Shown here: one piece after another, positions 1-7,121 of the stretch
Layout: every line of letters begins with the position of its first letter
Numbering within the stretch: the first letter of the stretch is position 1
From: Prevotella sp.
Lineage (GTDB): Bacteria; Bacteroidota; Bacteroidia; Bacteroidales; Dysgonomonadaceae
DNA length: 10,108 nucleotides
NCBI GenBank assembly: GCA_031260865.1
Contig: JAISKQ010000137.1
Location: forward strand, 1 to 10,108
Direction of reading: 5' to 3'
The notes under the pieces: generated by a model
Seen by the model: only the letters and a program-made list of their open reading frames with translations
Database searches by the model: none
Told to the model about the DNA's origin: nothing
Translations under genes and position numbers: made by a program

Positions 1-1559
1 TCAAAGTCCTTATAGTCTTTCTTTTCTTTTGGAGTCCAATTCAATTCGGCAAGCGCGATAATACGCGGGTAAATATCGTGCTCCATATCGTTTCCATTGT
101 ATTTATACTCTGTCCAGACATTGGATTGCGCTCCCAAGATATGATGTCTTTTATCTTCCGCTATCTTTTCGGGAAGAGGTTCGTATCCATATACTTTTTC
201 AAGGGTTAAATATCCTCCGATTGTTACAGGCTGCAGCTTAGGATCGCCCTGATATTTATCAAGATACATCCAGTCACCGGGGGTCATTATAACATCATGT
301 CCCATATTTGCCGCGGCTATACCGCCTGCTTCTCCCCGCCAGCTCATAACAGTTGCCGAAGGAGCAAGTCCTCCTTCAAGGATTTCGTCCCAACCGATCA
401 TTTTCTTATTATGTTTCAATAAGAATTTCTCGATGCGTTGTACGAAATAACTCTGTAATCTCTCTTCAGCCGAATGTCCTTTATCCGCCGTCAATCCAAG
501 TTCTTTTATCCGCGCCTGACATTTAGGGCAGGTTTTCCACCTCGTCTTAGGACATTCATCACCGCCGATATGGAAGTATTCGCTCTCGAATAAAGGTATA
601 ACCTCTGCTATTACATCTTCCAAAAATTGGAATACGGAATCGTTGCCGGCGCAATACACATCATTTGCCACGCCCCAGATATTGCGCACATCTATCGGTT
701 TGCCTGTGCAAGACAGTTCGGGATAAGCGGATATAGCCGCGACGCCGTGTCCGGGTAATTCTATTTCGGGAATAACTTCTATAAAGCGTTCTTTGGCATA
801 AGCCACAACTTCCTTTATCTGATCCTGAGTATAGAAGTAAGGTCCATATTCGTTACCTTCTCCTTCTATTCTTTTTGCTCCTGTTTCGGTTAGTTTAGGG
901 TATTTCTTTATTTCGATACGCCATCCCTGATCTTCGGTCAGATGCCAGTGGAATGTATTTATCTTGAACATAGCCAACACATCCAGCTGTTTTTTAATAA
1001 AGTCCACATCCACAAAGTGGCGGCAAACATCCAAGTGCATACCGCGATACTTGAAGCGAGGCTCGTCTTTGATGGTTACGGCAGGCGCTTCCCATGCTAT
1101 ATTTTTCACTAAAACGGGACTTTCTATTTCGGCAGGAAGCAACTGCATCACAGTCTGCATTCCGTAGAATAAGCCATGAGGCGTTCTTGCCTGAATATCT
1201 ATCCCTTTATCCGATACGTCCAGCAGATAGCCTTCGTTGTTCACAGGCGCGTCCGCCGCAATAGAAAGATTGATAAAATTAGTGGCGGGCTTCGTCTTTT
1301 CTATTTTCAGATCATAGCCGGTAGAAATCTTAATTTTAGCGGCAAAATAAGCCGCCACTTTTTCTACTTCAGCGTTACCGGCAACAAAAACGACACTTTT
1401 AGTCAATTTAAAGGCGTCTTTTTTCTGGGTAAGCTCTAAAGGCAGGGGCGTGATGTTTATGCCGTCATTATATGGCTTATGAACCAACGGTTCACTACCT
1501 CCACATGAGAACATTAACATTGACGCCATAAATGAAAAGATAGGAATTAATTTCTTCAT
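1..1559 (-). CDS. Beta-N-acetylhexosaminidase, GH20, lipoprotein (C-terminus cut by window edge)
   Basis: Removes terminal beta-linked GlcNAc or GalNAc from glycans such as host or dietary glycoproteins, or chitin and peptidoglycan fragments. The frame is open from the ATG at 1559 to the window edge, giving 519 residues without a stop. The N-terminus MKKLIPIFSFMASMLMFSC is a lipoprotein signal with the lipidated Cys at about residue 19, so the enzyme is probably anchored to the outer membrane or on the periplasmic side. A GH20b-like N-terminal domain spans about 30-165. The (beta/alpha)8 catalytic domain starts at about 170 (PRFKYRGMHLD, then CRHF) and includes HWHLTEDQGW at 204-213. The catalytic Asp-Glu pair is D334-E335 in HIGGDE. 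The family needs this pair for substrate-assisted catalysis through the acetamido group. Later GH20 landmarks (MIGWDEIL, VMSWRG, SNVWTEY, LAELNWTP) are intact, so only the end of the barrel and any accessory C-terminal domain are missing. The exact substrate cannot be read from the sequence. Confidence 0.96.
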   Translation of the reverse strand, partial: MKKLIPIFSFMASMLMFSCGGSEPLVHKPYNDGINITPLPLELTQKKDAFKLTKSVVFVAGNAEVEKVAAYFAAKIKISTGYDLKIEKTKPATNFINLSIAADAPVNNEGYLLDVSDKGIDIQARTPHGLFYGMQTVMQLLPAEIESPVLVKNIAWEAPAVTIKDEPRFKYRGMHLDVCRHFVDVDFIKKQLDVLAMFKINTFHWHLTEDQGWRIEIKKYPKLTETGAKRIEGEGNEYGPYFYTQDQIKEVVAYAKERFIEVIPEIELPGHGVAAISAYPELSCTGKPIDVRNIWGVANDVYCAGNDSVFQFLEDVIAEVIPLFESEYFHIGGDECPKTRWKTCPKCQARIKELGLTADKGHSAEERLQSYFVQRIEKFLLKHNKKMIGWDEILEGGLAPSATVMSWRGEAGGIAAANMGHDVIMTPGDWMYLDKYQGDPKLQPVTIGGYLTLEKVYGYEPLPEKIAEDKRHHILGAQSNVWTEYKYNGNDMEHDIYPRIIALAELNWTPKEKKDYKDF

Positions 1560-1607
1560 TGATTCAATGTATTCGTTTTATTGATTATGGTTTTTTAATT
1601 AGGATTA

Positions 1608-1615
1608 CAAATATA
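1608..1615 (-). promoter_or_regulatory. Candidate -7 box for the GH20 gene
   Basis: On the minus strand this reads TATATTTG, a full match to the Bacteroidetes primary-sigma -7 element TAnnTTTG. It lies about 50 bp upstream of the GH20 start codon, a plausible 5'-leader length. No convincing -33 TTTG was found at the usual distance of about 20 bp; the sequence there is only T-rich. AT-rich intergenic DNA produces such boxes by chance, hence the moderate confidence. Confidence 0.45.
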
Positions 1616-1703
1616 CGCATCGTTTGCCACATATAAAACTGTCTAATTGTTAATTAACTATATTATCCGTTTGTTAAACGCGTGTTTATCATCGAATCGA
1701 CCC

Positions 1704-1735
1704 AAAAGAAAAAGGCATCTTTTTAGGGATGCCTT
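1704..1735 (-). terminator. Intrinsic terminator of the glycogen phosphorylase gene
   Basis: A perfect 8-bp stem (AAGGCATC at 1712-1719 with GATGCCTT at 1728-1735) encloses an 8-nt loop. Read on the minus strand it is followed by TTTCTTTT, the U-rich tail of a Rho-independent terminator. It lies 25 bp after the phosphorylase stop codon and so should end the synthase-phosphorylase transcript before the GH20 gene, giving that gene its own promoter. Confidence 0.8.
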
Positions 1736-1759
1736 CTTCGATTCTATTGATAATTTTCT

Positions 1760-4345
1760 TTAAATCCAGCGCACAAAAGCAAAGTCCTGACGATGTGCCA
1801 TATCCGGATGTTTAGGGAACACGCGGTAAGCAAAATTACATCCTCCGGGTATTTTAGCCTCGGCGTCAAATTCAAAATATAATTTTGACCCTTCTTTCTT
1901 AGCCAGCTTAAATTCTTCGGACGATATGAATTTAGTGTTTTTCTTTTCCGTATCGCGTTCTGTTATAACACAATCAATGCCTAAGTCACCAATCATATTT
2001 TTCTTGTCGATAACGATTCTCACGCTTAATTTTTCGCCTTCGGTAAAATTAGAAAAAGCTAAAGCCGCGCCGTCTTTTATATCCTGACCATTGAAAAGCA
2101 CTTGTTCCACAGTGAATTTATCCCAATTAGCCGCGGTGTCTTCTTTCCACGCTGCCAATTCTTTCGCCTTGGCGTAATTATTGGCTGTGACGAGTTTCGT
2201 GCGGGCTTGTTCCGGTTTGTAGAAGTTCTTGATGTAATCATCAATCATCCGTTTGGTCGTATATTCGGGGGCGATGTGGGCGATAGAGTTCTTCACATAC
2301 TGCATCCATTCGGGAGAATACCCTTTTGAGTTACGGGCGTAATATAGCGGTAATATCTCGTTCTCGAAAATAGAATAGATCCTTGCCGCGTCTAATTCAT
2401 CCTGATACGCCTGATTTGAGTAGGTGCGTTTGTCGGTCAAGCACCAACCCGCTTCTTCACGATAACCTTCATACCACCAGCCATCAAGTACCGAGAAATT
2501 GAGCACGCCGTTCATTTCGGCTTTTTCGCCGGATGTTCCGGATGCTTCTAACGGGCGGGTAGGGGTATTTAACCAAATATCCACACCTGAAATCAGTCGT
2601 TTTGCCAAGCGCATGTCATAATTCTCAAGGAAAATAATTTTTCCAAGAAATTCAGGACGACGTGATATTTCAACGATTTGTTTGATTAATCCTTGTCCCG
2701 CGCCGTCTGCCGGGTGGGCTTTTCCTGTATATAGGAACTGAATAGGATATTTCTCGTTATTTACCAATTTAGACAAACGGTCGAGATCGGTGAATAGCAA
2801 ATGAGCGCGTTTATAGGTGGCAAAACGGCGTCCAAATCCGACTAACAAGGCGTCCGGATTGATTTTGTCCACTATGTTAAATATGGTGGAAGGGGCTTTT
2901 TGACTTTTTATCCAGCCTTCTTTCATCTGTGTCTGTACGTAATTGATAAGGCGATTCTTCAATTTCAAACGGACATTCCATAAATCCTCATCCCTTACAC
3001 TATATATATCATCCCAAATCTCATGATTGGATTGATCTTCATAGAAGTTTTTATCAAAAGTCTTCTCATAAAGCGCTTTCATTTCTTTAGCGGTCCATGT
3101 CGGCATGTGCACGCCGTTTGTCACGTGCCCCACATGCAATTCTTGAGGGAAATAAGCAGGCCAGATAGGTTGGAACATCTTTTGTGAAACGATGCCGTGC
3201 AGATAACTCACGCCATTTGCTTCGAGACAAGTATTGAGGGCGAAAACGCTCATGCTGAACTTTTCATCGCTTCCGGGATGTTCGCGTCCCATATCCATAA
3301 ACTCTTGCCATGAAATGCCCAAACGAGCCGGATAGCTGCCTAAATATTTGCCGAGGAGACCTTCTTCAAAATAGTCGTGTCCGGCGGGAACAGGAGTATG
3401 CACGGTATATAAACCCGACGCGCGCACCACCTCAAGCGCCTGGTTGAAAGTTAAGTCTTTTCCTTCAATCAGGTCGAGAAGACGCTGCGCATTAATCAGG
3501 GCGGCATGACCTTCGTTGCAATGATATATATCTTTCTTTATACCCAATTTGTTTAGCAAATGGATACCGCCGATACCCAGCAAGTACTCTTGTTTGAGAC
3601 GGTTTTCCCAATCTCCGCCATATAATTGGTGGGTTATCGATTTATCATACACGCTATTAAGGTCAAGATCCGTATCTAACAAATACAAGTTTATACGTCC
3701 TACATTTACTCTCCACACATTCGCGTATATATCCCTGTCGGGATATGGAACGGCAAGGATCATCTGATTGCCATCCTCATTCAAAACAGGTTCAAGCGGC
3801 AGGTCGGCGAAGTCTTGAGGTTCGTAGTTTGCCACCTGTTGTCCGTCGGGAGAAATCGTTTGTGTAAAATAGCCGTAACGGTAAAGGAAACCAACACCAA
3901 CCAAATCCACATGGCTGTCGCTGGCTTCTTTCAGATAGTCGCCGGCAAGAACGCCGAGACCGCCCGAATAGATTTTCAATACATGCGAGAAACCATATTC
4001 CATACTGAAATATGCGATAGATGGTTTTGATGTGTCAAATTTTTGTGACATATAAGTTTCAAAATTCCGGATAACGCTGTGCACTTTATTCATTAAAGCC
4101 GCGTCTTTTAGAATTTCATTGATTCTTTCGCAAGGTAATTTTCGCAGCAAGAGAACAGGGTTATGTTCTGTTTCTTTCCACAATAGAGGATCAAACTCCG
4201 CAAAAAGATCGGCCGCGTCCTGATTCCATACCCACCACAGATTGCGTGAGATTTTTTCCAAAGGCAGCAGTTCTTTTGGTAAATTTACTTGTGTATGCGC
4301 ACTTCTCCACATCGGAGAGTTCGAATAACTTGATTTAATTCTCAT
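1760..4345 (-). CDS. glgP: Alpha-glucan (glycogen) phosphorylase, GT35, DUF3417 type
   Basis: Cytoplasmic PLP-dependent enzyme that phosphorolyses alpha-1,4-glucan ends to glucose-1-phosphate, the mobilising step of glycogen metabolism. The 861 residues fit the DUF3417/TIGR02094 branch, which differs from the animal/E. coli GlgP branch. An N-terminal DUF3417 region covers about 15-110. The phosphorylase core follows, with YSGGLGVLAGD (126-136), HCNEGHAALI (275-284), HTPVPAGHD (316-324), HVTNGVHMPTW (407-417) and GFGRRFATYKRAH (503-515). The PLP lysine is predicted as K608 in ASGTSGEKAEMNG; the family often has GMK where this protein has GEK. A beta-rich tail (about 750-861) ending YRVFPKHP...FAFVRWI is usual for this branch. 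The ATG at 4345 gives an N-terminus of family length. It lies 141 bp downstream of glycogen synthase in the same direction, so the two may be cotranscribed, and a candidate internal promoter box exists. It ends before a good terminator. Confidence 0.97.
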   Translation of the reverse strand: MRIKSSYSNSPMWRSAHTQVNLPKELLPLEKISRNLWWVWNQDAADLFAEFDPLLWKETEHNPVLLLRKLPCERINEILKDAALMNKVHSVIRNFETYMSQKFDTSKPSIAYFSMEYGFSHVLKIYSGGLGVLAGDYLKEASDSHVDLVGVGFLYRYGYFTQTISPDGQQVANYEPQDFADLPLEPVLNEDGNQMILAVPYPDRDIYANVWRVNVGRINLYLLDTDLDLNSVYDKSITHQLYGGDWENRLKQEYLLGIGGIHLLNKLGIKKDIYHCNEGHAALINAQRLLDLIEGKDLTFNQALEVVRASGLYTVHTPVPAGHDYFEEGLLGKYLGSYPARLGISWQEFMDMGREHPGSDEKFSMSVFALNTCLEANGVSYLHGIVSQKMFQPIWPAYFPQELHVGHVTNGVHMPTWTAKEMKALYEKTFDKNFYEDQSNHEIWDDIYSVRDEDLWNVRLKLKNRLINYVQTQMKEGWIKSQKAPSTIFNIVDKINPDALLVGFGRRFATYKRAHLLFTDLDRLSKLVNNEKYPIQFLYTGKAHPADGAGQGLIKQIVEISRRPEFLGKIIFLENYDMRLAKRLISGVDIWLNTPTRPLEASGTSGEKAEMNGVLNFSVLDGWWYEGYREEAGWCLTDKRTYSNQAYQDELDAARIYSIFENEILPLYYARNSKGYSPEWMQYVKNSIAHIAPEYTTKRMIDDYIKNFYKPEQARTKLVTANNYAKAKELAAWKEDTAANWDKFTVEQVLFNGQDIKDGAALAFSNFTEGEKLSVRIVIDKKNMIGDLGIDCVITERDTEKKNTKFISSEEFKLAKKEGSKLYFEFDAEAKIPGGCNFAYRVFPKHPDMAHRQDFAFVRWI

Positions 4346-4400
4346 AAAAATAGATATTTAAACTTGTAATAATTTTGTAATTTAGCATTATTTCGAGCCG

Positions 4401-4408
4401 CAAATATA
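4401..4408 (-). promoter_or_regulatory. Candidate -7 box for glycogen phosphorylase
   Basis: The minus strand reads TATATTTG, the full TAnnTTTG consensus, 56 bp upstream of the phosphorylase ATG. It would give this gene a promoter of its own inside the synthase-phosphorylase gap, just downstream (in transcription direction) of the palindrome at 4463-4478. No clear -33 TTTG is visible about 20 bp further upstream. The same octamer occurs before the GH20 gene. Confidence 0.42.
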
Positions 4409-4458
4409 ACTCTTTTCAGATTTCCCGTATTTGTGTCGGAATAAATATTGTCATTATC

Positions 4459-4482
4459 CGCATTGCAAACGTTTGCAACGCG
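4459..4482. promoter_or_regulatory. Palindrome resembling a LacI/PurR-family operator
   Basis: The core TTGCAAACGTTTGCAA at 4463-4478 is a perfect 16-bp palindrome. After one mismatched pair (4462/4479), three more flanking pairs match (CGC against GCG), giving 11 of 12 paired positions over 24 bp. Half-sites GCAAA/TTTGC around a central CG are the typical shape of LacI/GalR-family operators and almost equal the E. coli PurR box core. It begins five bases past the glycogen synthase stop codon and lies about 50 bp upstream of the phosphorylase -7-like box. No T-run follows on the minus strand, which argues against an intrinsic terminator. The regulator is not in the window. Confidence 0.55.
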
Positions 4483-4486
4483 TAAT

Positions 4487-6139
4487 TTATTTTCTTTCAG
4501 CTGATTTATCTAAGGCAATGCTATATGCTTCTTCATAATATTTAAAGAAGTGTCCCCAGTCCGCCAACGCGGCGCGATCAAGCGCGGCTTTGCGCATCAT
4601 CTGTTCTTGTTCAACACTTTTTGTAGTCATCTCAAATACATAGTTACATATATCTTCCGATACCTCAATAAAGTTATAATCGTCGCGGGTAACGACTTTA
4701 GCTCCGTCGTCCATTCCTTTGTCGTCGCCATGTTTACGCATCCATAATCCGAAACCCGCCAGGGATGTGGTAATAGTAGGGACAGAAAAGGCAACGCTTT
4801 CGTGAGGGGTATATCCCCATGGTTCGTAATGGGACGGAAAAACGGTTACGTTCATGCCTATCAACAGGTCATAATACGACATATCGAAAATACCATCGTT
4901 GCCATTCAGGTATGAAGGCACGAATATTATCTTCACCTTGTCTTCCTTCCTGTTTTGCATACGCAAATATGAAATCTGATTCAGTATGGAATCGTTATTC
5001 ATATTTTTTATCCAGTGTGTGATATGCGGGTAATTGAGAGGCGTCCGCGGCGATCTCTTTACTCTCAGTCTTTCCTGCAGGTCGGCGCGTGGAGAATCTA
5101 TCCACGCAGGAACCATTACAAACGCGATAACGTCTTTTTGCAACTGTTTGATTTGTCCCAAGCGGTTCATCGCGTCTATAAACACGTCGATACCCTTGTT
5201 ACGGTACTCATAACGTCCGCTGGTAGCGACAAGCAAAGCATCGCCGTGAATATCGTAACCTAAAAGCTTTTCAGCCACGTTAATCAATTTTTCGCGTGCG
5301 GCAAGACGCTTTTTTTCATGTTCTTTACCCACCGGAATGAAATCTTTTTCAAATCCGTTAAGCGTAACCAATGGCTCGCGATGGAGCAATTGTTTACATT
5401 CTTTGGCTGTAATATCGCTTACCGTGGTAAAGCAATCCACTTGTTGAGCCGTTATTTTCTCTATCGAATGCTTCGATTCCATATTCAGTTCGCGCGCCAT
5501 CTGGTCGCTGTCGTACGACGACAGGTAGTTATATAACGGTTTCCCGTTTCCGGCGATAGAACGGCCGATAGAAGTGGCATGTGTGGTAAATACGGTTCCC
5601 ACGGCAGGCAAGCGGTCTTTGATGTATAGCGCGCCCATTCCGAGCATCCATTCGTCAAAGTGGGCTACGACTTTTTTATTTTCCAGTTTATGGAATTTGT
5701 AGAAACTTTCGATAACCATTCCCGTGGAAAAAGCGAACATACAGGCTTCATCGTAGTCGCCGTAAGCGTGGAGCGAATCTACTTTGAATTTGTTCCATAT
5801 ATAAGCATAGATCATGTCTTTTTGTAAAAAGGCGCGTTCAAAGTCGATTAATATAACAATAGGCTTTCCCGGAACGTTCCATCTTCCTACCCTGACATTC
5901 AGGTGGTCATAAACGGCGGCGGTTTCAACCCAATCGGCAAAGAGGCTTTTATCCTCTTCAAACCATGGATTTATTTTACCTTCCCATATATCGGGTCCTA
6001 TAAATATTGCTTTGTCCTTATATCTGTCCTGCATCGATTTTGCTTTTGTGGACAGAACGGTATAGATGCCTCCCACCTTGTTGCACACTTCCCAGCTGGC
6101 TTCAAATATATAATCGGGTTTATTGATTCGCTTCGTCAT
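4487..6139 (-). CDS. Glycogen synthase, GT3 (eukaryote-like) family
   Basis: Transfers glucose from a nucleotide sugar to the non-reducing end of an alpha-1,4-glucan in the cytoplasm. The 550 residues match the GT3 family of fungal and animal glycogen synthases rather than bacterial GT5 GlgA. Landmarks in order are FEASWEVCNKVGGIYTVLST (12-31), with the KVGG nucleotide-sugar loop; FTTHATSIGR (184-193); SGRYEYRNKGIDVFIDAM (307-324); and FPSHYEPWGYTPHES (434-448), which holds the catalytic Glu region. The GT3 family is known for UDP-glucose use, and UDP-glucose is inferred here. It is shorter than animal enzymes (about 700) and lacks their phosphorylated tails; most of the regulatory arginine cluster is also absent (see findings). 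ATG at 6139 gives a family-typical N-terminus. A 7-of-8 match to the -7 box on the minus strand (TAAGTTTA, 6167-6174) lies 27 bp upstream. Phosphorylase follows in the same orientation. Confidence 0.95.
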   Translation of the reverse strand: MTKRINKPDYIFEASWEVCNKVGGIYTVLSTKAKSMQDRYKDKAIFIGPDIWEGKINPWFEEDKSLFADWVETAAVYDHLNVRVGRWNVPGKPIVILIDFERAFLQKDMIYAYIWNKFKVDSLHAYGDYDEACMFAFSTGMVIESFYKFHKLENKKVVAHFDEWMLGMGALYIKDRLPAVGTVFTTHATSIGRSIAGNGKPLYNYLSSYDSDQMARELNMESKHSIEKITAQQVDCFTTVSDITAKECKQLLHREPLVTLNGFEKDFIPVGKEHEKKRLAAREKLINVAEKLLGYDIHGDALLVATSGRYEYRNKGIDVFIDAMNRLGQIKQLQKDVIAFVMVPAWIDSPRADLQERLRVKRSPRTPLNYPHITHWIKNMNNDSILNQISYLRMQNRKEDKVKIIFVPSYLNGNDGIFDMSYYDLLIGMNVTVFPSHYEPWGYTPHESVAFSVPTITTSLAGFGLWMRKHGDDKGMDDGAKVVTRDDYNFIEVSEDICNYVFEMTTKSVEQEQMMRKAALDRAALADWGHFFKYYEEAYSIALDKSAERK

Positions 6140-6222
6140 ATATGATTTAGTTCTCAGCCTTGTTTTTAAACTTAAATACTATTAAATAAAAATGAATAAA
6201 GGCTGTTCGATTCTTTTTTTAG

Positions 6223-6230
6223 TACCTTTG
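6223..6230 (+). promoter_or_regulatory. -7 promoter box for the 6291-7922 operon
   Basis: TACCTTTG matches TAnnTTTG fully and is followed by GCGC, a context often seen at Bacteroidetes promoters. It lies 61 bp upstream of the GTG start of the small gene at 6291 and inside any longer reading of that ORF, which supports the shorter start. No strong -33 TTTG is seen near 6200. Just after the expected start site, CTTCTTTAAGAAG (6233-6245) forms a 6+1+6 inverted repeat in the leader. Confidence 0.55.
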
Positions 6231-6290
6231 CGCTTCTTTAAGAAGTGGCAAAGATACAAAGAATATAAACTTAGAAAAAATATTTTAAAC

Positions 6291-6572
6291 GTGAGTAGTA
6301 GAAGAAAACTAAAAAAAAGTATAAATACAGTCATGGATTTACTTTACACTGATTGTATTTTTTACAAAGTATTTGTTGTTGACGCCGACCGGGACGCCGC
6401 GGATAAAGTAATAGTGCATATCGCCGAAACTCAGTCGGAGTTTTTGAAGCGGGTAAATAGCAGCGAAGGTAAAGAAGTAAAAGGCAGAGTTAAATCTTAT
6501 TACAAAAAGTTAAATGTCGATTTCAAAGCGCAAATGAACGTTATTGCAAAGGAAATTGAATCTTTAAGCTAA
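6291..6572 (+). CDS. Small conserved-looking hypothetical protein (93 aa, GTG start)
   Basis: Function not recognised. From the GTG at 6291 the protein begins (M)SSRRKLKKSIN, a strongly basic start, and continues as an apparently all-helical, soluble, charged chain with no signal peptide or membrane segment. I recall similar short Bacteroides proteins starting MSRRK(K)LKK, which supports this start, but that was not checked. An ATG-like start at 6192 would add 33 residues (MNKGCSILF...) encoded across the promoter box at 6223-6230, so I reject it; an internal ATG at 6333 would remove the basic N-terminus. Two cysteine- and aromatic-rich positions lie in LLYTDCIFYKVFV. The stop overlaps the next start by one base (TAATG), implying translational coupling with the acyltransferase-like gene. 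Nucleic-acid or membrane-surface binding by the basic end would be a guess only. Confidence 0.7.
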   Translation: MSSRRKLKKSINTVMDLLYTDCIFYKVFVVDADRDAADKVIVHIAETQSEFLKRVNSSEGKEVKGRVKSYYKKLNVDFKAQMNVIAKEIESLS

Positions 6573-7111
6573 TGAAAAGTATTTGTATATATATACTCCG
6601 GAAAATCGGATGGAAAATCGTTGGATTGACAAACTTACCGGATAAATGTGTGATCTGTGTAGCTCCGCATACCAGCAATGGCGATTTGCTCTTAGGATTG
6701 ATCGCATATAAAGCGATGGGACGGAAAGCCTCGTTTCTTATAAAAAAAGAATGGTTCTTCTTTCCTATGAATTTAATTTTAAAGAAGTTAGGCGGTATTC
6801 CTGTGGATCGTAGCCGAAAGTCGTCCCTAACGGAACACATGGCGGAAATCTTTTCCAAAAAAGATAATTTTCAACTTGCCATTACCCCCGAAGCCACAAG
6901 AAAACCAAACGCGGAATGGAAAAAAGGTTTCTATTTCATTGCTTTAGAGGCGGATGTACCCATTGTAATCGCGGCTTTTGACTATGGGAAAAAAGAAATT
7001 GATTTCAAAAAAATAGTGATGCCTACGGGCGATGTAGAAGGCGATATAGCTAAAATAAAAGACTGTTATAAAGGAGTGGTCGCGCGCCACCCCGAATGTT
7101 TTTCATTATAA
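6572..7111 (+). CDS. Lysophospholipid/1-acylglycerol-3-phosphate acyltransferase-family protein
   Basis: A short (179 aa) member of the PlsC-like acyltransferase fold, which moves an acyl chain from acyl-CoA or acyl-ACP to a glycerol-phosphate or related acceptor at the inner membrane surface. Motif I is APHTSNGD with the HX4D dyad H33/D38. Motif II is GGIPVDR at 74-80. Motif III is TPEATR at 105-110, where most PlsC proteins have FPEGTR. Motif IV is around VPIVIAAF (129-136). There is no long transmembrane helix; hydrophobic patches (CVICVAP, FFFPMNLIL) could attach to the membrane. It is shorter than typical PlsC (about 240 aa), so it may not be the main phosphatidic-acid enzyme, and the acceptor is unknown. 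The ATG overlaps the previous stop by one base, and the omega-amidase begins 10 bp downstream; the three genes probably share one mRNA. Confidence 0.85.
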   Translation: MKSICIYILRKIGWKIVGLTNLPDKCVICVAPHTSNGDLLLGLIAYKAMGRKASFLIKKEWFFFPMNLILKKLGGIPVDRSRKSSLTEHMAEIFSKKDNFQLAITPEATRKPNAEWKKGFYFIALEADVPIVIAAFDYGKKEIDFKKIVMPTGDVEGDIAKIKDCYKGVVARHPECFSL

Positions 7112-7121
7112 CAATCCGGTT

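Noticed and set aside
964..1439. Two plus-strand frames within the GH20 region
   Set aside because: The minus strand encodes an uninterrupted GH20 enzyme here with all expected motifs, so these are shadows.
1649..1688. AT-rich repeats GTTAATTAAC, CGTTTGTTAAACG and TAAACGCGTGTTTA upstream of the GH20 gene
   Set aside because: They are short, overlap each other and could arise by chance in AT-rich DNA; the last slightly resembles an operator but has mismatches in the centre.
4459..4482. The palindrome as an intrinsic terminator of glycogen synthase
   Set aside because: No T-rich tail follows on the minus strand and the perfect palindrome leaves little natural loop; an operator is more likely, though RNA effects are not excluded.
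6192..6290. N-terminal extension of the small gene beginning MNKGCSILF
   Set aside because: It runs through a consensus -7 promoter box and encodes a segment unlike the recalled start of similar proteins; GTG at 6291 explains the gene better.
6541..6858. 105-aa open frame on the minus strand
   Set aside because: Antisense to the acyltransferase-family gene, which has all four family motifs; it shows no independent coding sign.
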